Origin: Rhodospirillaceae bacterium
Lineage (GTDB): Bacteria; Pseudomonadota; Alphaproteobacteria; Kiloniellales; DSM-21159
Direction of reading: 5' to 3'
DNA length: 64,000 nt
Assembly (NCBI GenBank): GCA_006969625.1
Contig: CP030885.1
Coordinates: 248,001 to 312,000 of the forward strand
Every line of letters starts with the position of its first letter. The first letter of the stretch is position 1. A model generated the notes under the pieces. It had not been told where the DNA came from. It saw nothing but the letters and a program-made list of their open reading frames with translations, and did not search any database. A program made the position numbers and the translations under genes. Below are positions 54,287 to 62,219 of the stretch, one piece after another.

Positions 54287-55621
54287 CTACAGGGGTTCGC
54301 CCTTGATCAGGCGGGGCAGGTCGCCGACCAGGCCCATGGCGTGCAGCATCAGCAGCCGCTTGAGGGGCTGGGCGCGGTCGACCAGCGCCATGCCGAGGTC
54401 GCGCACCAGACGCAGCGGCGGCAGATCGTTGGAGAACAGGCGGTTCAGGCTGTCGGTCACTGCGATCAGGGTCATGGTGTCGGGCCGGCGCCAGCGCTCG
54501 TAGCGGGCCAGCGGCTCGCCGGCGCCCAGGTCGAGGCCGAGGCGGCGGGCGTCGACCAAGCACTCCGCCAGAGCCGCGACGTCGCGCAGTCCGAGGTTGA
54601 GACCCTGTCCGGCGATCGGGTGGATGCCGTGCGCCGCATCGCCGACCAGCACCAGGCGCCCGGCCCGGTAGCGCTGCGCGTGGTGCAGCGACAGGGGGTA
54701 GGACCAGCGCGGGCCGGTGAGGCCCAGCCTGCCGAGGCTGTCGCCGAAGCGCCGCTGGCACTCCCAGGCGAAGGCGGCGTCGTCGAGCGCCAGCATGGCG
54801 GGCGCCAGGTCCTTGCGCTCGGTCCAGACCAGGGAGGAGCGGTGGCTGCCGTCCTCGCCGTCGGTCATCGGCAGCACGGCGAAGGGGCCGGAGGGCAGGA
54901 AGTGCTCGTGCGCGACGCCGCCGTGCGGCAGCTCGTGGGTGAGGGTGGCGACCAGGCCGACCTGCGGATAGTCCCAATGCAGGCAGCGGATGCCCGCGGC
55001 CTCGCGCAGCGGCGAGCGGCGGCCGTCGGCGGCGACCAGCAGCTCGGCGGCGATCGTCCGCCCGTCGTTCAGGCGTGCGGCGATGCCAGTCTCGCCGCGC
55101 TCGGCTGTCCCCCCTGGCCGCTCGGCCGCCGCCACGCCGGCCGGGGCCACCAGGTGCAGGTTCGCCAGCTCCGCGGCGCGGGCGAACAGTGCCTGGCGCA
55201 AGCGCCGGTTCTCGACAATCCAGCCGAAGGGGCCGCGCTCCAGCGCGGCGCTGTCGTAATGCAGGAACAGCGGCGCCGCCGGCCGCCCGATCCGGCCGTC
55301 GGAGACGCGGATGTCGAGGATCGGCTCGGCCTCGCCGTGCAGGTGCGGCCAGACGCCGATGGCCTCCAGCAGATTGGCCGAGCCGGCGGCGATCGCCGAG
55401 CTGCGGCCGTCGTAGCCGGCGTCGGTCAGCGCCTCGGGCGACTGGGCGTCGACCACCGCCACCTCGGTGCCGGCGCCCGCCAGGGCGACGCCCAGCGTCA
55501 GCCCGACCAGGCCGCCGCCGGCGATGGCCACTTCCACGCGCGCCGAGGCCGGTGGGCGCCCGTGCGGGCGGCTGGAAGCGGTGCGGCGTCGGGTGGGGCG
55601 TGTCGGCGGGAGTCCGTCCAT
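54287..55621 (-). CDS. FAD-dependent UbiH/UbiF/Coq6-family monooxygenase
   Basis: A 444-residue aromatic-ring hydroxylase, probably for ubiquinone synthesis. It has the dinucleotide motif VAIAGGGLVGLTLGVALAGAG, the DG motif in LVAADGRRSPLREAAGI, and the GD motif LVGDAAHGIHPIAGQGLNLGLRD. ATG 55621 starts a basic, proline-rich head of about 28 residues before the Rossmann fold. Which ring position it hydroxylates cannot be told. It is convergent with the small membrane-protein gene. Confidence 0.92.
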   Translation of the reverse strand: MDGLPPTRPTRRRTASSRPHGRPPASARVEVAIAGGGLVGLTLGVALAGAGTEVAVVDAQSPEALTDAGYDGRSSAIAAGSANLLEAIGVWPHLHGEAEPILDIRVSDGRIGRPAAPLFLHYDSAALERGPFGWIVENRRLRQALFARAAELANLHLVAPAGVAAAERPGGTAERGETGIAARLNDGRTIAAELLVAADGRRSPLREAAGIRCLHWDYPQVGLVATLTHELPHGGVAHEHFLPSGPFAVLPMTDGEDGSHRSSLVWTERKDLAPAMLALDDAAFAWECQRRFGDSLGRLGLTGPRWSYPLSLHHAQRYRAGRLVLVGDAAHGIHPIAGQGLNLGLRDVAALAECLVDARRLGLDLGAGEPLARYERWRRPDTMTLIAVTDSLNRLFSNDLPPLRLVRDLGMALVDRAQPLKRLLMLHAMGLVGDLPRLIKGEPL

Positions 55622-56397
<776 letters not shown>

Positions 56398-56421
56398 GGG
56401 AACCGAAGGAGGGGGCTAGAG

Positions 56422-57768
56422 ATGCAGCTCTGGCGCAAGTCTCTCGGTCTCGTGGCGCTGGCCGGTGCGACCGGTCTGCTCATGACCGGCCCGGCGGCAG
56501 CCGAGGTCTCGGCCGAGACTCAGTACATCTTCAACACGCTGTCCTTCATGATGCACGGCGTGTTCGTCATGTGGATGGCCGCCGGCTTCGCGATGCTGGA
56601 GTCCGGCCTGGTGCGGTCCAAGTCGACCGCCTCGATCTGCCTCAAGAACATCGCGCTCTACTCGATCGCCGGCATCATGTACTACCTGATCGGGTACAAC
56701 CTTATGTACATCGATGTCAGCGGCTACATCGGCTCGTTCAGCCTGCTCTACAACACCACGGGCGATGAGCTGGCGGTGATCGCCGACGGCGCCGACCCGA
56801 CCCCGATCGTCGGCGGCGGCACCTACTCGATCATGTCCGACTGGTTCTTCCAGATGGTGTTCGTGGCGGCGACCGCGTCGATCGTCTCGGGCACCCTGGC
56901 CGAGCGCATCAAGGTCTGGCCATTCCTGATCTTCGTCGCCGTGCTGACCGGCATCATCTACCCGATCCAGGGCTCCTGGACCTGGGGCGGCGGCTGGCTG
57001 GCGGAGATGGGCTTCAGCGACTTCGCCGGCTCGACCATCGTCCACTCGGTGGGCGGCTGGGCGGCGCTGACCGGCGCCATCATCCTCGGTGCGCGCAAGG
57101 GCAAGTACGGCCCCGACGGCAAGGTCAATCCGCTGCCGGGCGCCAACCTGCCGCTGGCCACGCTGGGCACCTTCATCCTGTGGATGGGCTGGTTCGGCTT
57201 CAACGGCGGCTCGCAGCTCGCCATGGGCACGGCGGCCGACGCCGCCTGGATCGCCGTGGTCTACACCAACACCAATCTGTCGGCGGCCGCCGGCGTGGTG
57301 GCGGCGATGCTGCTGACCCAGATCCTCTACAAGAAGATCGACCTGACCATGGCGCTGAACGGCGCCCTGGCGGGCCTGGTGTCGATCACCGCCGGTCCCG
57401 ACCAGACCAACCACTTCGTCTCGATCATCATCGGCGCCATCGGCGGCGGTCTCGTGGTCATCTCGGTGCCGCTGCTCGACAAGCTGAAGATCGACGATGT
57501 GGTCGGCGCCATTTCGGTCCACCTGGTGGCCGGCGTCTGGGGCACGCTCGCGGTCGGCATCTTCGGTGGCGGCGACATCGTCACTCAGGTGATCGGCATC
57601 GTGGCGATCGGTGCCTTCGTGGCGGTCACCACGGGCATCGTCTGGACGATCCTGAAGTTCACCATGGGGATCCGCATCTCCGACGAGGAGGAGGAGATGG
57701 GCCTCGACAAGGCCGAGTTGGGGATGGAGGCCTATCCCGAATTCGGTCAGGGCAGCCAGCGGGCCTGA
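56422..57768 (+). CDS. amtB: Ammonium transporter AmtB
   Basis: A 448-residue trimeric ammonium channel with signal peptide (LGLVALAGATGLLMTGPAAAE) and eleven membrane helices. The twin pore histidines lie in STIVHSVGGWAALTGA and ISVHLVAGVWGTLAVG. The Phe gate region and YNLMYIDVSGYIG extracellular loop are present. A short acidic cytoplasmic tail (EEEEMGLDKAELGMEAYPEFG) follows. GlnK upstream would block it when ammonium is plentiful. Confidence 0.97.
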   Translation: MQLWRKSLGLVALAGATGLLMTGPAAAEVSAETQYIFNTLSFMMHGVFVMWMAAGFAMLESGLVRSKSTASICLKNIALYSIAGIMYYLIGYNLMYIDVSGYIGSFSLLYNTTGDELAVIADGADPTPIVGGGTYSIMSDWFFQMVFVAATASIVSGTLAERIKVWPFLIFVAVLTGIIYPIQGSWTWGGGWLAEMGFSDFAGSTIVHSVGGWAALTGAIILGARKGKYGPDGKVNPLPGANLPLATLGTFILWMGWFGFNGGSQLAMGTAADAAWIAVVYTNTNLSAAAGVVAAMLLTQILYKKIDLTMALNGALAGLVSITAGPDQTNHFVSIIIGAIGGGLVVISVPLLDKLKIDDVVGAISVHLVAGVWGTLAVGIFGGGDIVTQVIGIVAIGAFVAVTTGIVWTILKFTMGIRISDEEEEMGLDKAELGMEAYPEFGQGSQRA

Positions 57769-57790
57769 CCCGCGACCCGGCCCGCGCCGG

Positions 57791-57816
57791 GGCCTCCCGC
57801 CCGCCGTCGGGAGGCC
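57791..57816. terminator. First hairpin after amtB
   Basis: A perfect 9-bp stem, GGCCTCCCG (57791-57799) with CGGGAGGCC (57808-57816), 23 bases past the amtB stop. There is no T-run. It probably protects the 3' end ahead of the stronger terminator at 57877. Confidence 0.5.
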
Positions 57817-57876
57817 TCGGCCGGAGCCGGAGCCTGGACAGCATTGCGGTTCAACGGCGATCCTCCGCCTGCCTGG

Positions 57877-57909
57877 CCCGGCATGCCGCGCATGCCGGGT
57901 CCTTTTTTT
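57877..57909 (+). terminator. Rho-independent terminator of glnK-amtB
   Basis: Stem CCCGGCATG (57877-57885) with CATGCCGGG (57891-57899), loop CCGCG, then TCC and a run of seven T. This is the clearest intrinsic terminator in the window. Confidence 0.9.
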
Positions 57910-58001
57910 GTCGTTTCGGCCGTGTCCCGAGGAGCGGATAGGCATGTAGCATTGCGCCCGAAAGGCCGAGCGAAGGCCGGAACCAAAAAAGGAGCGCAGG
58001 G

Positions 58002-58841
58002 ATGGAGCCCTTGTCCGCCGAGACGCTGCGGCGCCTCTTCCCGCAGGCGCCGGAGGTGCGGATCGCGTCCTTCGCCGCGCAGAACGGCTCGCTCTTCGCG
58101 CGCTTCGGGCTCGACGCCGCACCGGTGCGGCGCGCCTTCTTCCTGGCGCAGGTGGCGCACGAGTGCGGCGGCCTGACCATCGAGCGCGAGCGCCTGACCT
58201 ACACGACCGACACGCGCCTGATGCAGGTGTTCGGCACCTACTTCCGCGACGTCGCCGAGGCGCACGGCTTTCTGCGCCGGCCCGAGGCGCTGGCCAACCG
58301 CGTCTATGCCGGCCGGATGGGTAACGGTCCCGACGAAAGCGGCGACGGCTGGCGCTACCGCGGCGGCGGCTACATCCAGATCACCGGCCGGGACGGCTAC
58401 CGCCAGGTCGGCGCACGCGCCGGGCTCGATCTCGAAGCGGAGCCCGATCTGGCCTGCGACACGCGGCACGCGCTGCTGTGCGCCTGCGCCTTCTGGCAGT
58501 GGAAGGACCTCAACCCCTACTGCGACCTCGGCGACTTCGACAAGGTGACCTTCTACATCAACGGCGGCTACAACGGCCTGGACGACCGCAGGGCCAAGCT
58601 GGGGCGGGTGCGCGCGGTGCTGGGTCTGGACGAGCCCTTCCCGGCGCCGCCGAGCCAGGCCGAGGCCGAAGCCCTGCAGGCCGCCCTGGCAGCGGCGGGG
58701 CACGCCGAGGTGGGCTCCATCGACGGGGACATCGGGCCGAACACCGTGGCGGCCACCCGCAACTTTCGCGCCGCCCGCGGGTTGCCGGCCGACCCGGTGT
58801 TCGACCAACCGCTCTGGGCCGCACTGAACCTCGCCGCATAG
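58002..58841 (+). CDS. GH19-type lysozyme/chitinase with C-terminal peptidoglycan-binding-like domain
   Basis: A 279-residue cell-wall hydrolase. The GH19 core (about 1-205) has the first catalytic Glu in FLAQVAHECGGLTIERERLTY, then NRVYAGRMGNG, YRGGGYIQITGRDGY and TFYINGGYNGLDDR. The C-terminal 65 residues (ALAAAGHAEVGSIDGDIGPNTVAATRNFRAARGLP) match a peptidoglycan-binding type 1 fold. No signal peptide is present, as in phage endolysins, but no other phage genes are near. Part of its 3' end is repeated at 59500-59556. Confidence 0.88.
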   Translation: MEPLSAETLRRLFPQAPEVRIASFAAQNGSLFARFGLDAAPVRRAFFLAQVAHECGGLTIERERLTYTTDTRLMQVFGTYFRDVAEAHGFLRRPEALANRVYAGRMGNGPDESGDGWRYRGGGYIQITGRDGYRQVGARAGLDLEAEPDLACDTRHALLCACAFWQWKDLNPYCDLGDFDKVTFYINGGYNGLDDRRAKLGRVRAVLGLDEPFPAPPSQAEAEALQAALAAAGHAEVGSIDGDIGPNTVAATRNFRAARGLPADPVFDQPLWAALNLAA

Positions 58842-58906
58842 CCACGGTGCTCCGTTCGCCACCGGGGCGTTCGGCGCGCGCCGGTCCGGCTGCGAGCGTA
58901 AACACT

Positions 58907-58928
58907 ACTTTAACTTGATTTTCTATGA
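58907..58928 (+). promoter_or_regulatory. AT-rich promoter module before paralogue A
   Basis: A 22-base AT-rich block in otherwise GC-rich DNA, 63 bases before the ATG of the first paralogue. It is identical at 17 of 22 positions to 60865-60886, which lies 63 bases before the second paralogue, and both share the ending CTATGA. Shared position and sequence suggest a common promoter or regulator site. Confidence 0.6.
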
Positions 58929-58990
58929 ATTCTATACTGCTATTAGATTAGGTGCGCCGTTCGGCGGACCGGCACGGCGAGGGAGCGACC

Positions 58991-59470
58991 ATGACCATCG
59001 ACCTCCGCGGGTTCATCGGCGAAACCGGCAGGAACCGCGATATCCTGGAATACGTGATCGACGGCCACGAGATGCCGGATTCGACAGGTCAGTTTCTGGC
59101 CGTGGACACCTACTTCGCGATTCTCCACGGCAGCTCGTTCTTCATCGGCCCAGTCCCCCTGGTCTCGGGCAGCCTGTATCTGAAGGTGGCAGCGGACGGC
59201 ACCGGCACGATCACGGTGTGCGCGAGCGTCGGCAACGAAGGGGGCAAGCTCGAGCTTCCCGCGGCTCAGGATTTCACGGACCAGGCCTCCTTCACCTACA
59301 CGGTGGACGGGCAGGTCCTGAAACTCCACGGCAGCATGTCGACGCTGGGTTCGTTCGATGGCAGCATCCAGACGATCGACAACGGTCAGAACACCCGGCT
59401 TACCTGCGCCTTCCAGCGGCTGTTCGACGGCAAGACCGTCACGGCCGACCTGGTCCCGAAGAAGCAATAG
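58991..59470 (+). CDS. Uncharacterised paralogue A (about 150-residue beta-rich family)
   Basis: A 159-residue protein with GGGAG before the ATG. I do not recognise the family. It lacks a signal peptide or membrane segment and its alternating pattern suggests beta-sheet. It is clearly homologous to 60949-61401: shared blocks are DL-x2-FIG near the start, DG-x2-MPDS, SGSL, DGTG, TYTVD, SIQ and FDGKT near the end. It differs by an insertion of about seven residues (near PAAQDFTDQ) and has two Cys. It follows the GH19 gene by 149 bases and is followed by a GH19 relic. Confidence 0.75.
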   Translation: MTIDLRGFIGETGRNRDILEYVIDGHEMPDSTGQFLAVDTYFAILHGSSFFIGPVPLVSGSLYLKVAADGTGTITVCASVGNEGGKLELPAAQDFTDQASFTYTVDGQVLKLHGSMSTLGSFDGSIQTIDNGQNTRLTCAFQRLFDGKTVTADLVPKKQ

Positions 59471-59499
59471 GGCCCGGACGTACCGACCCACGCCCTGGA

Positions 59500-59556
59500 G
59501 CGGCCGCCCGCAACTTCCGCACCGCCCGTGGGTTGCGGGACGACCCGGTCTTCGAC
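59500..59556 (+). pseudogene. Relic of the GH19 gene 3' end
   Basis: These 57 bases match 58749-58805 inside the GH19 gene at 50 of 57 positions without gaps, giving AAARNFRTARGLRDDPVFD against AATRNFRAARGLPADPVFD. Sequence on both sides is unrelated, no start precedes it, and no domain is complete. It shows that a second copy of the GH19 region once lay here, downstream of paralogue A. Confidence 0.85.
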
Positions 59557-59630
59557 TCTGCGCCGTTCGGGACGCTGGGCCAGCCGCACCGACGGCGAAC
59601 GCCGGCGAACGCCGGCGGCTGGAGCAGGAT

Positions 59631-59670
59631 CGTCTTGGATGGAGTCGCTTTGGCGGTCCCATCCAAGACG
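59631..59670. terminator. Hairpin between GH19 relic and ArsR gene
   Basis: A perfect 12-bp stem, CGTCTTGGATGG (59631-59642) with CCATCCAAGACG (59659-59670), and a 16-base loop. It is flanked by the direct repeat GGCGAACGCC (two copies, about 59594-59613). It lies between convergent genes and could terminate both, or mark a recombination edge; no T-run. Confidence 0.5.
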
Positions 59671-59692
59671 TGAATCGCTCTCTAGCCGTCGG

Positions 59693-60397
59693 TCACTCTG
59701 CGGCGCGCCCGTCGGCTGCCAGCACGAAGCGCTCGGCGAAGGCCCGCTCGCCGGCAGGCGTAAAGGCGACGATGCGGCTGCCCTCGAGGCGGCGCGCCCA
59801 GCCGAGAGCGAAGACCCGCTGCAGTACCGCCGCGCCCAGGGCGCCGGCCAGATGGCTGCGCCGCGCGCTCCAGTCCAGGCAGGCCCGGCACAGCGGCCGG
59901 CGGCCGCGGCTCAGCGCCTCCACGTCGATGCCGAAGTCGCGCATCGCCGCGGCGCCGGCCGGCGTCAGGCCCAGGCCGTCGGCGGCGACATCCAGCGCGC
60001 GTCGGGCGACCAGCGCATCGAACAGCGCGACGCCGAGTTCGCCGGCCAGGTGGTCGTAGCAGACCCGGGCGCGGCGCATCGCCGGGTCGCGCGGACCCGG
60101 GCGGCTGCGCAGTCCGCCGCGCGCGGCGGCCAGCACCGACAGGCTCTCCAGCGCCTCGGCCACCTCGTCGTCGGCCAGGCGGTAGTAGCGGTGTCGCCCC
60201 TGGGCGGCCACGGCGACCAGTCCGGCCGCCGCCAGCTTGGCCAGATGGCCGCTCGCCGTCTGTTTGGTCACCCCGGCCTCCTCGGCCAGCTCGCCGGCGG
60301 TCAGGGCGAGGCCGCCGAGCAGCGCGGTCAGCATGTTGGCGCGCGCCGGATCGCCGATCAGCGCGGCGATGCGTGACAGGTCCGGTCCGTGTCGCAT
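59693..60397 (-). CDS. ArsR-family regulator with long C-terminal domain
   Basis: A 234-residue protein, longer than the 100-120 residues of simple ArsR proteins. The N-terminal winged helix is IAALIGDPARANMLTALLGG, then LAEEAGVTKQTASGHLAKLAAAGLV and RHRYYRLAD. The extra half contains CRACLDWSARRSHLAGALGAAV, a typical segment of this subgroup; two cysteines in CRAC may sense redox or metal. GGAGAGGAG precedes the ATG. It is divergent from the DUF1127 gene 79 bases away and sits between the two paralogues. Confidence 0.88.
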   Translation of the reverse strand: MRHGPDLSRIAALIGDPARANMLTALLGGLALTAGELAEEAGVTKQTASGHLAKLAAAGLVAVAAQGRHRYYRLADDEVAEALESLSVLAAARGGLRSRPGPRDPAMRRARVCYDHLAGELGVALFDALVARRALDVAADGLGLTPAGAAAMRDFGIDVEALSRGRRPLCRACLDWSARRSHLAGALGAAVLQRVFALGWARRLEGSRIVAFTPAGERAFAERFVLAADGRAAE

Positions 60398-60476
60398 GCT
60401 TCGCTCCTCTCCGAACCTTCGCGGGTCTTTCCCGGGCTAGCAAGACGGCTCCCGATCGAACTGCGGAGCCGACGCC

Positions 60477-60707
60477 ATGTCCGTCCTCGCTTCACTCTCC
60501 CGCCCCCTTGCCCGTCCGCTGCACGCGTTTGCGCTCCGCTTCCTGCGCAGCCTCGCGGGCCCGATACGCTTTGCTGCGCGCCGCTGGCGGCGGCAGCTCG
60601 ATGCCGAGCATCTCGCCGGGCTCGACGACCGGCTGCTGCACGACGTCGGCCTGGACCGTCACGCTATCCGGCGCGCAGTGCGTGGCGACGCAGTTCGCCG
60701 CCGGTGA
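60477..60707 (+). CDS. DUF1127-domain small protein
   Basis: A 76-residue basic protein ending in a DUF1127 domain (LDAEHLAGLDDRLLHDVGLDRHAIRRAV). In alphaproteobacteria such small Arg-rich proteins affect RNA turnover, phosphate and nitrogen responses. An amphipathic basic N-terminus (SRPLARPLHAFALRFLRSLAG) precedes the domain. GGAG lies 10 bases before the ATG. It is divergent from the ArsR gene, which may control it. Confidence 0.85.
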   Translation: MSVLASLSRPLARPLHAFALRFLRSLAGPIRFAARRWRRQLDAEHLAGLDDRLLHDVGLDRHAIRRAVRGDAVRRR

Positions 60708-60864
60708 GCCCGAGGCCTGCCGGAGCCAAGTCGCCTCAGGAGTGTGACGGCATGGTTGGCGGCAAAGGTACGGCGGTCGCCGTACCGTGGCGGCGCGTTC
60801 GCTCTCCGTCCACATCCGGTTCGGTGTAACACAACTATAACATGTACGATGAATCCGGAAAGCG

Positions 60865-60886
60865 ACTTAATGTAGATTTACTATGA
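60865..60886 (+). promoter_or_regulatory. AT-rich promoter module before paralogue B
   Basis: Counterpart of 58907-58928 (17 of 22 bases identical), in a longer AT-rich stretch of about 60830-60945. It lies 63 bases before the ATG of paralogue B, the same distance as for paralogue A. Confidence 0.6.
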
Positions 60887-60948
60887 GCGAGAATGCTACC
60901 TTATGGCTAGTTTTACTCCTCCGAATACGATCTGAATGGGGACTTGGC

Positions 60949-61401
60949 ATGACCGACCTGACCGACTTCATCGGTACCAGCGGCCTCGACGGCGACGAGC
61001 TCGTCTACATCGTCGACGGCGTCCAGATGCCGGACTCCTCCGGCAAGTTCACCATCGCCACATCGGTGCTCGCCCAGCTCGTCGGCGGCGGCTTCGACAT
61101 CGGCGACATCGCGCTGATCTCCGGCTCGCTCTCGCTCGGCATCAAGTCCGACGGCACCGGCAAGATCGCCGTGGTCTACGAGATCATGGAAGGCAACAAG
61201 CAGATGGACGTCGCGAACATCACCTACACGGTCGATTCCACCGGCACGGTGCTCGAACTCGTCGGCACCTACACTGACATGGGCCCCTTCAAGGCAAGCA
61301 TTCAGCGCGTCGACGACGGCGCCAACACGCAGATCGCCGCGGCCTTCCAGAACTTCTTCGACGGCAAGACTATCACCGCCGTGCTCGAGCCGAAATCCTA
61401 G
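60949..61401 (+). CDS. Uncharacterised paralogue B
   Basis: A 150-residue protein homologous along its full length to 58991-59470 (MTDLTDFIG, DGVQMPDSSGKF, ISGSL, DGTGKI, TYTVDS, DDGANT, AFQNFFDGKT). It is acidic, cysteine-free and without signal peptide. The start at 60949 is chosen because homology to copy A begins there and GGGGA precedes it; an upstream in-frame ATG at 60883 would start inside the shared promoter module. Function unknown. Confidence 0.78.
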   Translation: MTDLTDFIGTSGLDGDELVYIVDGVQMPDSSGKFTIATSVLAQLVGGGFDIGDIALISGSLSLGIKSDGTGKIAVVYEIMEGNKQMDVANITYTVDSTGTVLELVGTYTDMGPFKASIQRVDDGANTQIAAAFQNFFDGKTITAVLEPKS

Positions 61402-61403
61402 AG

Positions 61404-61438
61404 ACTTCGGCGCACTTTCGGGTGACGTCCGCCGAAGT
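61404..61438. terminator. Hairpin after paralogue B
   Basis: A 9-bp stem, ACTTCGGCG (61404-61412) with CGCCGAAGT (61430-61438), starting three bases after the stop codon. No T-run; a probable transcript end before rpe. Confidence 0.45.
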
Positions 61439-61530
61439 TCGGGCCGGCGGTGCCTAAGGCGGCGCGGGAGCGTTCGCTGCGCGCGTTTTCGCGCTTTGAC
61501 CGGCGCGGGCGCTGTTGATATGGCACGAGC

Positions 61531-62205
61531 ATGCAGCAGCCCGTCCGCATCGCGCCGTCGATCCTGTCGGCCGACTTCGCCCGCCTGGGCGAGGAGGTGC
61601 GGGCGATCGACGCCGCCGGTTGCGACTACGTCCACATCGACGTGATGGACGGGCACTTCGTGCCCAACATCACCATCGGCCCGCAGGTGGTCGCGGCGCT
61701 GCGGCCGCATTCGGCCAAGCCCTTCGACGTGCACCTGATGATCGCGCCGGTCGACCCCTACGTCGCCGCCTTCGCCGAGGCGGGTGCCGACATCGTCACG
61801 GTGCATCCGGAGGCCGGCTACCACCTCCACCGCACGCTGCAGCTCGTGAAGGCCTGCGGCAAGAAGGCCGGCGTTTCGCTCAATCCGGCCACCCCCGTGT
61901 CGGTGGTCGAGCCGGTGCTCGGCGAGCTCGACCTGGTGCTGGTGATGAGCGTCAACCCCGGCTTCGGCGGCCAGAGCTTCATCCCGCAGTCGCTGGAGAA
62001 GATCCGCGCCCTGCGCCGGATGATCGACGCGCACGTCGCCGCGGGCGGCCGCCCCATCGACCTGGAGGTCGACGGCGGCATCAACCGCCAGACCGCGGTC
62101 GCCGCCGTGCAGGCCGGGGCCGACGTGCTGGTCGCCGGGACCGCGACCTTCCAGGGCGGCCCCGCCGCCTACGCCGACAACATCCGCGCCCTGCGGGGCG
62201 GCTGA
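61531..62205 (+). CDS. rpe: Ribulose-phosphate 3-epimerase
   Basis: A 224-residue TIM barrel interconverting ribulose- and xylulose-5-phosphate. The metal and catalytic residues lie in [51 protein letters not shown] and LEVDGGIN. Start ATG 61531 fits the family N-terminus. The heparinase-type gene begins 14 bases after the stop, so the two are probably cotranscribed. Confidence 0.97.
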   Translation: MQQPVRIAPSILSADFARLGEEVRAIDAAGCDYVHIDVMDGHFVPNITIGPQVVAALRPHSAKPFDVHLMIAPVDPYVAAFAEAGADIVTVHPEAGYHLHRTLQLVKACGKKAGVSLNPATPVSVVEPVLGELDLVLVMSVNPGFGGQSFIPQSLEKIRALRRMIDAHVAAGGRPIDLEVDGGINRQTAVAAVQAGADVLVAGTATFQGGPAAYADNIRALRGG

Positions 62206-62219
62206 CCGGAGGCGCGCCG

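Noticed and set aside
60883-60948. Earlier ATG start for paralogue B
   Set aside because: It lies in the promoter module shared with paralogue A, and homology begins only at 60949.
58002-61401. Prophage remnant around the GH19 lysozyme
   Set aside because: No tail, capsid, holin, integrase or attachment-site-like repeats are present; GH19 genes also occur outside phages.
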